NCBI GenBank assembly: GCA_003555415.1
Contig: PWHX01000038.1
Span: forward strand, 1-9,240
Length of the DNA: 9,240 nucleotides
Source of the DNA: Syntrophomonadaceae bacterium
GTDB taxonomy: Bacteria; Bacillota; Dethiobacteria; SKNC01
Direction of reading: 5' to 3'
Both the position numbers and the translations under genes were made by a program. The notes beneath the pieces are model-generated. The model did no database searches and was not told the origin of the DNA. It was given only the letters and a program-made list of their open reading frames with translations. This document shows positions 1 through 7,957 of the stretch, piece by piece (the stretch's first letter is position 1; every line of letters starts with the position of its first letter).

Positions 1-3000
1 CCCAAACCCTGTCGTTTTTAAAGGGCAAACTGGAGAACCCATCGCCTTCGCCCCCCGGTGTGCCGCAGCTCAATTTGCCGCGTGATTTGGCCAAGCTCGC
101 TCACGATGACTGGGTGATGCTGCTCCAGGAAAACGGTGGCGCCGTTTCCGATGGAATAGACGGTGTATCTAGCGACGAAAAGCTCCAGGTTTATGCTGGT
201 ATATTGGCCCAACAGAGCGAGCAGCTTTATCCATCCGTTGCTTTTGCTGCCCGGGCCGGGCGGAGTACCGATACCAGCCTTACCAGAACACAGGACGTCC
301 AACAACTGTTGGACGAACAGCCTGAACTGGAGCTGGGCACCATCAACCTGGACCTGTTTGTCCACGAGAAAGGCATTTCCTTAGACATGGAAGTGCTGGG
401 CGAGATCAAAGTTATGCAGCGGGCACAGCGTATCGCTCCCAATGCTGAGGCGGCCACAGCCCTGCTGGAGGGCAGGATCCATCATTCGGCACAGATTATG
501 GCCAAGGGCAAGGAAGAATTTATCAGGCTGCTGGAGATCAAGGGCATCCAACGGCGTACAGCCCTGACCGTCTATGCCCGGGCAGAGTTCCAGTACGCAC
601 AAGTACTTACCCGATTGGCAGAGTACCGTAATGAACTTTATCATGACCATCCCAAGGCGATTATCCCCTACACCTGCACTGAAGAAGATCAGGAGCAATT
701 ACTGGCGGGCATCCCTAATCTGGAATTCCTTTTTGGTTCAATGGATTTCTGTGATTGCTCTCATTGCCGGTCGGTCTACGGGCCGCCCGCTTACCTGGCG
801 GACCTGTTACGTTTTCTGGATGAAAAAGAAACTGAAAAAGAAGGGGAAAAAGCGGGCCGGTTTTTACTGGAGCGCCGCCCGGACATTGGAAATGTCAAGA
901 TGAACTGTGTCAATACCGATACACCCCTGCCGTATATCGACCTGGTGTGCGAGATACTTGAAAACGACATTTACAAGAATGCTGTGATTTCCCAGAACGA
1001 GGGCCTTGACCCCAGTCCTGACCAGGATTTTGGTTTTCAGACCGGCCTGACGGCGGAAGAATTGCGTGCCTTTCCGGAGAACGTGCGCAGGGAGGTCTAC
1101 GATCTCCTCAAGACCAGTAACTATCCCATGAACATTGCTTTTGACCTGTGGCAGGAAGAGACGCGACTGTTTCTGCAGCACCTGGGTGTCAGCCGCTGGG
1201 AGTTGATGGAGGCTTTCCAGGCTCATCCACAGGAGGAGACAGCACTGCCGGTGGCAACCAGCATAGCCGGCGAATACTTTGGCATCTCCACGCACGAGAC
1301 GGGAATAGTGACTGACTGCGCAGATACAATATCAGAACAAAGTCTTTTCTGGGGCTTTGATATTGCCAGCAGCACCATAGGCGTTTCCCAGTTCCTTGAT
1401 CGTGCACAGTTGGATTATCATGAACTGCTGGAGCTTCTGGAGGTGCGCTGGATAAACCCCCAGGGTGCACCGGATAATATAATTCTGATGCGGCCAGTGG
1501 ATAATTGTGATATCGGTGCTCAAAGCCTGAAAAACCTGACTGCTCAAAAGTTCGACCGCATCCACCGCTTTCTGCGTCTTTGGCGCCGCACTGGTTGGAA
1601 AATGTGGGAACTTGACCTGTTGATTCGTGCAGAAGGAATCGGGGAGGGCGTCATGGATGGGAAGGCGCTGGTCTGCCTCAAGGAATTCAAACAGGTGCAG
1701 GAAAAACTGGGATTACCCCTGGAGGCGGCTCTTAGTTTTTTTCACCAGCTAAATACAGAGATCCGCAACAAGCCGGATGAACCCGAGGTCAAGATCATGC
1801 CCCTTTACCATCAGCTGTTCCAGAACCGGGCTGTAACGGACCCGGTTGACAGCAAGTTTTCCCTGCCTTTAAGCGGAAACGAAGAGCTTAAGGAGCACAG
1901 GGGCACCCTGCTGGCTGCCCTTGCCGTTACGGAAACAGAGCTGGCTTTATTGCTGGAAGTTACCGGTGGAAAACTTACACTGAGCAACCTCAGTCTCCTG
2001 TACAGCCTGGTGATCCTGGCCCGGAGCTTGAAAGTTACCGTAAAAGATTTGCTTACACTGAAAGAACTTACCGGGGGTACCGGTTACTTTGGCTCACCCC
2101 GGGATATCCTGGGCCTGATTGAGATACACCAGTGGATTAAAAACTCTGGGCTGACCATTCAGGAACTGGAATACCTGTTTACCCTTTGCCCTGATTCCCC
2201 CTGCGGACTCCGGGAAGATGTCATAACGCAGAAGATCGAAGGCTTGCGGGAAACACTGCGCAGCAGCCCTGCGGGCCAGAACGAGGGCCAGATTGTCTCC
2301 CAGGTTGCCGGCAGCTTTATGCTGACAGATGAACAGGCCTTGCTGCTGTTGACCCGCCTGGAGCTGGGTAGCGTCCTGCTGGTCCACTTCCAGGATCCCA
2401 GGCTTATGGAAAAGGACAGTGACAACCGGTACAAGACTCCTGTTACGCTGGAAAACTTCCCGGACCTGTATGCGACTTATCGCTTTTTGCACAAAACTGC
2501 GCTGCTGGTCAGGCGCCATGACATTGAGCAAAAAGATGACCTTTCCTGGTTACTGAAGAATGCTGCCGCTTACAAACTGCTTGACATGAACGCGCTGCCG
2601 GTAAAGGCCCAACCGGAAGAACCTCTTTTCCCCGGCTGGCTGAGACTGCAAAAATGGCTTTATTTCAAGTCCCAATGCCCCGAACAGGAAGGGATATCCC
2701 TTCCGGAGATTTTTGAGCTTGCAGCCGACCCGGAAACAGGCTTTGCTAAACTGCGTGATGCCCTTAACCTGCTCACCTCCTGGCCTGTTTCGGATCTGGA
2801 GGCGCTCCATATCGGCCTAAAACTCAAACAGGGGCTCTCTTCCGACTATACGGAGGTGGATACCTATCTTCGCTTGGAAAAGTGTTTTAAACATTCCCAG
2901 CGTATTGGAGCGGCAGCGGGCATACTGATGGGCTGGGCAAACCGGGACAGTGATGCTGATAACACGCAGTTCAACATTTCACAGCAGGTCAGGCAGGCCA

Positions 3001-6000
3001 CCAGATCCAAATACGATACTGCTGTCTGGTTAAGTAAGTTAACACCGCTGCAGGACGAGATGCGCGAGAAAAAGCGCGATGCGCTGATAAGTTTTCTGCT
3101 GGAGTACTCGTGGCGCAAGGAACCCCAGGAAGTTGAGATTCTGTCCGGCGGCAAGGAGTATGCCAACCCCAGGAGATGGCGGGATGCCCACGATCTTCTT
3201 GGTTATTTTCTGATTGATGTGGAAATGAGCGCCATCGTGATGACTTCCCGCATCAAGCAGGCCATCAGTTCAGTGCAGATGTTTGTGCAACGCTGCTTCC
3301 TTAACCTGGAACAACCTTATATCCAGGTATCCCGGGAGGAGCGGGAAGAAAGGGTATCGGAAAACAGCTGGCGCCAGTGGAAGTGGATGAAAAACTACCG
3401 GATCTGGGAAGCCAACCGCAAGGTATTTCTCTATCCGGAGAACTGGATTGAGCCGGAGCTCAGGGATGATAAATCACCGTTCTTCAAGGAACTGGAGAAC
3501 GAGCTTGTGCAATCGGATATCACACACGAAAACGCTGAGGCCACGCTTCGTCACTATTTGCAAAAGGTTCACGAGGTAGCGCACCTGGAGGTTGCAGGGG
3601 TTTACCACCAGGTTGATGATGGCGATAATTTGCACGACGATAACCTGCCCGGTATAAATGTACTGCATGTTATTGGCCGGACCAGGTCACAGCCCGCTGT
3701 CTATTACTACCGTCAGTTCGACCTGAACTATGATACCTGGTCTGCATGGGATAAGATTGATCTGGAGATTACGGGTGATCACGTTGCCCCGGTTGTTTAC
3801 AACCGCAAGCTCCACCTGTTCTGGCCGATCTTTGTAGAAAAGCCGCAAAAAGTAAAGAAACAGCCACCTGCAAAAGCTTCGGATATGCCGGAAGACATCC
3901 CTGAAGCGCCAAAAAAGCTGGAAATCCAGCTTGCCTGGAGCGTGTACACCCTGGAGGGCTGGAGCTCCAAAAAAATATCTCGCCTAAAGCTCATTCACCC
4001 CTGGGAGAGGCCCCTGTATTCCTATAATCTCAAGCCCCGTTACAAGAGCAGGGAAAACCTGCTGTGGTTGGATATTTACATTTCCACTTCGCAGGAGTTT
4101 AATAACGCCACTTTCTATGACCCTTACTCCAACAGCTACCGCAGGCTAACTTCCACCGACTACCATGAGGAAAGCCGGCCCTGGCATTCATCCTCCTTTA
4201 TCTTTAATGGCGATGTGGTCGATATAAAGCTGAAACCCCTGGCCGGACATTACCGTATCCTGAACAGCGAAGGGTTCGCCAGCGACCAGTTGTTCAGTAC
4301 CACATCCCACCGCTACGTGCAGGATAGCTTTGGGGACGCCGGCCGGGCCACCGGCTGTCTGTCGGGACCCTATGAAATTGCACCGCGCCTAAGGCTGCCG
4401 GTGGGTATGCGCTACCATAATAACCGCCTGGTCAATAACAGTTCCAATCCCAATGAGCTGAAAATCCTGGAAAGCTCCGCCGTACGTACAGTGCTGAAGG
4501 GGGCAAAGGATCCCTTTGAGCTTTTCTTTTCGCAACACCAGATCCAGTTTGATGCGGCGGCAGGTACGCGGGCGCCTTTCTTCTACCAGGACAGCTCCAG
4601 GACCTTTCTTATGCGTCCGGAGTGTCAGACATTCAACCTGGGCGACAACCTGGCTTTGCAGAGTCTGAAGCACAACATCTACCCTTTTGATCATCCGTAC
4701 ACTGACCTTTTTACTCGTGAACTGAACCGCTCCGGGATGGAGGGCCTGCTCAACCGCCATATCCAGCTCTACCCCCACAGCTACTATCCGGGTAACAGCT
4801 TTGATTTTAATGCTGTCTATGAGCCTGTTTGGCCCAATAAAGCAGATACTACGGCAGTGCGGGATATCGTCGATTTTAGCAGGGACGGCGCATATTCCAT
4901 ATACAACTGGGAAATTTTTTTCCACGCCCCCTTCCTGATAGCCTGCAAGTTGAGCCAGAACCAGCGTTTTGAGGAGGCGATGGAGTGGTTCCATTACATC
5001 TTCGATCCCACCAGTGTCCAGGCCTTAAGTGTGCCGCAGCGCTACTGGATCACAAAACCGTTCTATGAACAGAACAGCGAGGACTATCGCAGGCAGCGCA
5101 TCCATGAACTGCTGAAGAATATCAACGGCAATGCCAAGCAGGTGATGGATTGGAAGAACAACCCCTTCAAACCCCATCTCATCGCCCGCTACCGTCCAGT
5201 AGCATACCAGAAGGCCGTGGTTATGAAATATATTGACAACCTGATTGCCTGGGGAGACCAGCTTTTCCGACAGGATACCATTGAGTCTGTCAATGAAGCC
5301 ACCATGTTGTATATATTGGCCTACGAGCTGCTGGGACGCCGTCCGGTCAAGGTTCCCCCCGTTGATCGACCCGATTACAGCTACAACGAGCTGGCTGCCG
5401 AAAAGGGTTTTGATATATTTGGTAACAGCCGTGTGGAGGTGCTGCTGGAAAATTTCCTGGAGACACCGGTTCAGGTTGTCTCCACGGAGGAAGGCAGTGA
5501 ACCACTACCACAGCTGGATATGTTCTATTTTTGCATTCCTGGCAACGATCGTTTGCTGGGTTACTGGGATACTGTGGAAGATCGCCTTTTTAAGATCCGC
5601 CACAGCGTGAACATTGAAGGCGTCATGCGGCAGCTCCCGCTATTCCAGCCGCCTATTGACCCGGCGCTGCTGGTCAAGGCTGCCGCAGCTGGAGTGGACC
5701 TGAGCAGTGTGCTCTCCGATACTGCGGTGCCGCAGTCTCAATATCACTTCCGTATCCTGGCACAAAAGGCAAGGGAATTTATCGGCCAGGTTAAAGTGCT
5801 TGGCGACAAATTGCTATCAGTTCTGGAGAAGAGGGACGCTGAGGAGCTGGCCCTGCTTCGCTCTGTGCAAGAGCTTGACCTGCTGGAGGCAATTGAAGTG
5901 GTGCGCAAACAGCAGATTGACGAAGCGCAACAGACCTGGGCCGGGCTGGAAAAAGCCAGGGATTCGGCGGAAGAGAGGAAGAACTATTATGAGGGTAAGG

Positions 6001-7694
6001 AGTTCATGAATATGCTTGAGAATGTATCAGATGCGCTGGCTACCGGGTCCATCATTGTGAGCGGTGGGCTGGCCATAAGCGAAATAATAGCTGCCAATTT
6101 CTATCTGGCACCCAGTTTTAGTAGCGGTATTTCAGGGTTTGGCGGATCGGCCCATGTTACGACAACCTGGGGAACAGATAACATTGCGCGCTCCATGCAG
6201 GCATCCAATAGTGCTCTTGCACATTTGGGTTCGATTCTGTCGCAAAGTTCTTCAATGGTGGGGACCATCGCTGGCTACCAGCGACGCCAGGAGGAATGGG
6301 ACTTTCAAGGCCGCCTGGCAGCCATTGAGGTGGAGCAGTTGAACAAGCAGATCGAAGCAGCCCGCATCCGACACGCCATCGCCGAGAAAGAACTGGAGAA
6401 CCAGCAGCTACAAATCGAGCAGTCTCAGGCGGTGGAAGAATACATGCGCAGCAAGTACACCAACCAGCAACTCTACGACTGGATGGTGAGCCGGCTGGCT
6501 ACTGTCTATTTCCAGAGCTACCAGCTGGCCTACGATATGGCCAAGCGGGCTGAGGGAACTTTCCAGTTGGAGCTGGGAAAAGCGGATACAAATTATATTC
6601 AGTTCGGCTACTGGGATAGCCTGAAGAAAGGTCTGTTGGCCGGCGAAAAACTGGCCAACGATCTCAACCGCATGGAGGCTGCCTACCTTGACTTGAACAA
6701 AAGAGAGTTGGAGCTGACCAAGCACGTTTCGCTGATGCATTATTTCCCCCAGAAGCTTTTGGAGCTCAAGCTTACTGGGGCCTGCAATATCGCCCTGCCA
6801 GAGTGGCTGCTGGACATGGATTATCCAGGCCACTACCGCCGGCGCATAAAGTCGGTTTCCATCAGCATTCCGTGTGTGGTGGGTCCTTACACCGGCGTGA
6901 ACTGCACCTTGTCTTTAACGAATAACGGGGTGCGCTTGACCGATGAGGTGGCCGGCGGCTACGGCGATCCACTGGCAGGTAACGATACCCGTTTTGCCCG
7001 CAACCCGGTTCCCATCCGCTCTATTGCCACCAGCACTGCCCGGAATGATGCCGGCATGTTTGAATTGAACTTTAATGACGAGCGTTTTCTGCCCTTCGAG
7101 GGGGCCGGCGCAGTAAGTGAATGGTCCATAAGCCTCCCTAAAGAGAACAATCATTTTGATATTTCCACAATTTCCGATGTCATCATGCACATAAGTTATA
7201 CGGCAGCTCCCGGCAGTCCTGCCCTGGCGGATGCGGCCAGGGACAACCTTGCTGCCGTGCTGCCTGAAAGCGGAGTGCGGTTGTTTTTCCTGAACCACGA
7301 GTTCGGCAGTGAATGGCATCGCTTTTTCCACGCTGGCGGTCATGCCCACCAGGTCTTAAGCTTCAGTCTGAAGCCAGAGCACCTGCCGTTTTATGCGCGT
7401 AACAAGACCGCCCATCTAACCAGGGTGGATCTGATGGTGGAAAGTTCGCATGATGGGAGCTTTGAAGTTAACCTGCAGCTTCCAGGTCACGGAGCGGCTG
7501 ACATTGAAATTATGAACAAAAATCCTGTTTTCGGTGATATGCATCACATGGAGAAGGCTGATATCTTCCCTGGTACACCTGTGCTGGGGGAATGGCAGGT
7601 TAAGCTTAAGAAAGACGACATTCCGGACTTTCAAAGTTTACAAGAGTCCGACCTGGTAAGTGCATACCTGTTGATCCGGTTTAGCCTTCAGTGA
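1..7694 (+). CDS. Tc toxin subunit A (TcA/TcdA-like), 5'-truncated by window edge
   Basis: Large TcA subunit of an ABC-type (Tc) toxin. In the family, TcA assembles as a bell-shaped pentamer that binds the target cell and injects a toxic enzyme from a TcB-TcC cocoon through a central channel. The frame is open from base 3, with no stop before the GTG at 60, so that GTG is probably internal. At least 2,563 residues are visible; family members are usually about 2,500. Numbering from GTG 60: residues 220-300 hold the N-terminal signature (NLEFLFG, CDCSHCRSV, AYLADLLRFL, LLERRPDI, NTDTPLPYIDL). Residues 1046-1080 and 1105-1150 hold the ABC-toxin/neuraminidase-like signature (WMKNYRIWEANR, FLYPENWIEPELRD). 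A beta-rich shell and receptor-binding part follows. Residues 1610-1868 carry NWEIFFHAPFLIA, EWFHYIFDPT and IPGNDRLLGYWD. The pore-forming helices span about 1893-2220, with a hydrophobic segment at 1997-2018. A TcB-binding-type C-terminus runs from about 2221 to 2544. The gene ends in TGA. No TcB or TcC gene follows. Family assignment is very secure; activity and target are unknown. Confidence 0.96.
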   Translation, partial: QTLSFLKGKLENPSPSPPGVPQLNLPRDLAKLAHDDWVMLLQENGGAVSDGIDGVSSDEKLQVYAGILAQQSEQLYPSVAFAARAGRSTDTSLTRTQDVQQLLDEQPELELGTINLDLFVHEKGISLDMEVLGEIKVMQRAQRIAPNAEAATALLEGRIHHSAQIMAKGKEEFIRLLEIKGIQRRTALTVYARAEFQYAQVLTRLAEYRNELYHDHPKAIIPYTCTEEDQEQLLAGIPNLEFLFGSMDFCDCSHCRSVYGPPAYLADLLRFLDEKETEKEGEKAGRFLLERRPDIGNVKMNCVNTDTPLPYIDLVCEILENDIYKNAVISQNEGLDPSPDQDFGFQTGLTAEELRAFPENVRREVYDLLKTSNYPMNIAFDLWQEETRLFLQHLGVSRWELMEAFQAHPQEETALPVATSIAGEYFGISTHETGIVTDCADTISEQSLFWGFDIASSTIGVSQFLDRAQLDYHELLELLEVRWINPQGAPDNIILMRPVDNCDIGAQSLKNLTAQKFDRIHRFLRLWRRTGWKMWELDLLIRAEGIGEGVMDGKALVCLKEFKQVQEKLGLPLEAALSFFHQLNTEIRNKPDEPEVKIMPLYHQLFQNRAVTDPVDSKFSLPLSGNEELKEHRGTLLAALAVTETELALLLEVTGGKLTLSNLSLLYSLVILARSLKVTVKDLLTLKELTGGTGYFGSPRDILGLIEIHQWIKNSGLTIQELEYLFTLCPDSPCGLREDVITQKIEGLRETLRSSPAGQNEGQIVSQVAGSFMLTDEQALLLLTRLELGSVLLVHFQDPRLMEKDSDNRYKTPVTLENFPDLYATYRFLHKTALLVRRHDIEQKDDLSWLLKNAAAYKLLDMNALPVKAQPEEPLFPGWLRLQKWLYFKSQCPEQEGISLPEIFELAADPETGFAKLRDALNLLTSWPVSDLEALHIGLKLKQGLSSDYTEVDTYLRLEKCFKHSQRIGAAAGILMGWANRDSDADNTQFNISQQVRQATRSKYDTAVWLSKLTPLQDEMREKKRDALISFLLEYSWRKEPQEVEILSGGKEYANPRRWRDAHDLLGYFLIDVEMSAIVMTSRIKQAISSVQMFVQRCFLNLEQPYIQVSREEREERVSENSWRQWKWMKNYRIWEANRKVFLYPENWIEPELRDDKSPFFKELENELVQSDITHENAEATLRHYLQKVHEVAHLEVAGVYHQVDDGDNLHDDNLPGINVLHVIGRTRSQPAVYYYRQFDLNYDTWSAWDKIDLEITGDHVAPVVYNRKLHLFWPIFVEKPQKVKKQPPAKASDMPEDIPEAPKKLEIQLAWSVYTLEGWSSKKISRLKLIHPWERPLYSYNLKPRYKSRENLLWLDIYISTSQEFNNATFYDPYSNSYRRLTSTDYHEESRPWHSSSFIFNGDVVDIKLKPLAGHYRILNSEGFASDQLFSTTSHRYVQDSFGDAGRATGCLSGPYEIAPRLRLPVGMRYHNNRLVNNSSNPNELKILESSAVRTVLKGAKDPFELFFSQHQIQFDAAAGTRAPFFYQDSSRTFLMRPECQTFNLGDNLALQSLKHNIYPFDHPYTDLFTRELNRSGMEGLLNRHIQLYPHSYYPGNSFDFNAVYEPVWPNKADTTAVRDIVDFSRDGAYSIYNWEIFFHAPFLIACKLSQNQRFEEAMEWFHYIFDPTSVQALSVPQRYWITKPFYEQNSEDYRRQRIHELLKNINGNAKQVMDWKNNPFKPHLIARYRPVAYQKAVVMKYIDNLIAWGDQLFRQDTIESVNEATMLYILAYELLGRRPVKVPPVDRPDYSYNELAAEKGFDIFGNSRVEVLLENFLETPVQVVSTEEGSEPLPQLDMFYFCIPGNDRLLGYWDTVEDRLFKIRHSVNIEGVMRQLPLFQPPIDPALLVKAAAAGVDLSSVLSDTAVPQSQYHFRILAQKAREFIGQVKVLGDKLLSVLEKRDAEELALLRSVQELDLLEAIEVVRKQQIDEAQQTWAGLEKARDSAEERKNYYEGKEFMNMLENVSDALATGSIIVSGGLAISEIIAANFYLAPSFSSGISGFGGSAHVTTTWGTDNIARSMQASNSALAHLGSILSQSSSMVGTIAGYQRRQEEWDFQGRLAAIEVEQLNKQIEAARIRHAIAEKELENQQLQIEQSQAVEEYMRSKYTNQQLYDWMVSRLATVYFQSYQLAYDMAKRAEGTFQLELGKADTNYIQFGYWDSLKKGLLAGEKLANDLNRMEAAYLDLNKRELELTKHVSLMHYFPQKLLELKLTGACNIALPEWLLDMDYPGHYRRRIKSVSISIPCVVGPYTGVNCTLSLTNNGVRLTDEVAGGYGDPLAGNDTRFARNPVPIRSIATSTARNDAGMFELNFNDERFLPFEGAGAVSEWSISLPKENNHFDISTISDVIMHISYTAAPGSPALADAARDNLAAVLPESGVRLFFLNHEFGSEWHRFFHAGGHAHQVLSFSLKPEHLPFYARNKTAHLTRVDLMVESSHDGSFEVNLQLPGHGAADIEIMNKNPVFGDMHHMEKADIFPGTPVLGEWQVKLKKDDIPDFQSLQESDLVSAYLLIRFSLQ

Positions 7695-7743
7695 TTAAGA
7701 TAGGGTTCTTTGTTCTATTACGGGTATTAATTTCTTCGAGGGA

Positions 7744-7772
7744 TTTACAAATTGGCAAAAATTTGTTACAAT
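7744..7772 (+). promoter_or_regulatory. Candidate sigma-A/sigma-70 promoter with extended -10
   Basis: A -35-like TTTACA (7744-7749, five of six matches to TTGACA) lies 17 bases before a -10-like TACAAT (7767-7772, five of six matches to TATAAT). The -10 is preceded by TGT (7764-7766), which gives the extended -10 TGn motif. Predicted initiation is near 7779. A second overlapping arrangement is also possible: TTGGCA (7752-7757), 18 bases, TGTAAT (7776-7781). The element points toward the 3' end of the opposite-strand gene and away from TcA, so no ordinary gene is obviously driven by it. AT-rich intergenic DNA can produce such matches by chance. Confidence 0.5.
7747..7766. repeat. Inverted repeat across the promoter spacer
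   Basis: ACAAATTggcaaaAATTTGT is a perfect seven-base inverted repeat around a six-base centre. It abuts the 7-1-7 palindrome, sharing base 7766, so two dyads sit side by side across the -35/-10 region. It could be a second regulator site or a chance product of AT-rich sequence. Confidence 0.4.
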
Positions 7773-7780
7773 GATTGTAA
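7766..7780. promoter_or_regulatory. Operator-like 7-1-7 palindrome, PerR/Fur-family type
   Basis: TTACAATGATTGTAA is a perfect inverted repeat of seven bases on each side of a central G. It has the 7-1-7 form of Fur-superfamily boxes. It matches the Bacillus PerR consensus TTATAATNATTATAA at 12 of 14 defined positions and keeps the shared AATNATT core. It covers the candidate -10 hexamer and the predicted start of transcription, which is where a repressor of this family would block RNA polymerase. The perfect symmetry and its placement are seen directly; the regulator assignment is inferred from the consensus. Confidence 0.4.
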
Positions 7781-7910
7781 TAAGCTGGAAGCACTTAAGG
7801 TCGAGGTATTACTTGGGGAAAAATCCGAAAGGAAATAGCAACGGCAAAAAAAGACTTCTGGCATTTGAGAGAGCTCTCGACAAACGCACGCGGGCTCTTT
7901 CTTATTTATT
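7779..7910 (+). ncRNA. Speculative small transcript between promoter and hairpin
   Basis: If the promoter at 7744-7772 is used, transcription would start near 7779 and meet a GC-containing hairpin with a T-rich tail at 7867-7910, giving an RNA of about 130 bases. The region includes a short TCC-GAAA-GGA stem-loop with a GNRA-type loop (from 7826). I do not recognise it as a known small RNA or riboswitch class. The 95-codon reading frame beginning at ATG 7771 is unlikely to be its product: that ATG overlaps the candidate promoter, lacks a ribosome binding site, and the frame runs into the opposite-strand gene. This is a hypothesis from the arrangement of elements only. Confidence 0.18.
7867..7910 (+). 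terminator. Candidate intrinsic terminator (plus strand)
   Basis: GAGAGAGC (7867-7874) pairs with GCTCTTTC (7894-7901) through eight positions, one of them G-U. Two further inner pairs are possible, leaving a loop of about 15 bases. A T-rich run (cttatttatt) follows. The 5' arm also contains the self-complementary GAGAGCTCTC (7869-7878), which could form an alternative fold. It could end TcA read-through or the proposed small transcript. The T-tract is broken by A and C residues, so efficiency is uncertain. Confidence 0.35.
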
Positions 7911-7914
7911 AACT

Positions 7915-7936
7915 CCCAAAGGTAGTTGGCTTTGGG
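7915..7936 (-). terminator. Candidate hairpin after the HD-GYP gene
   Basis: CCCAAAG (7915-7921) and CTTTGGG (7930-7936) form a perfect seven-base stem around an eight-base loop, 22 bases beyond the minus-strand stop codon. It is flanked on both sides by AT-rich sequence but has no uninterrupted T-run in either direction. It fits a weak, perhaps bidirectional, terminator or an mRNA 3'-end stabiliser between convergent genes. Confidence 0.38.
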
Positions 7937-7957
7937 TAATAATTAATACAGATACTG

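Larger units (their letters stand above)
7695..7957. other. AT-rich convergent intergenic region
   Basis: This 263-base gap separates the stop codons of the convergent TcA and GGDEF/HD-GYP genes. I see no convincing protein gene, tRNA or recognised riboswitch in it. It does contain a plus-strand promoter-like element, two adjacent inverted repeats near 7747-7780, and two downstream hairpins near 7867-7901 and 7915-7936. It has no strong intrinsic terminator directly after the TcA stop. Confidence 0.85.

Noticed and set aside
60..62. GTG as the start codon of the toxin gene
   Set aside because: The frame stays open to base 3 without a stop, there is no ribosome binding site just upstream (the sequence is C-rich), and the upstream codons read as a plausible continuation of the protein.
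4389..4994. 201-codon minus-strand reading frame inside the toxin gene
   Set aside because: It lies wholly antisense to strongly conserved TcA sequence, and its product shows no recognisable domain; it is a shadow of the coding frame.
7779..7910. Cyclic-di-GMP riboswitch in the gap, suggested by the neighbouring cyclic-di-GMP enzyme
   Set aside because: I could not find the conserved GEMM-I core or its paired stems, and the element is not in the leader of the signalling gene.
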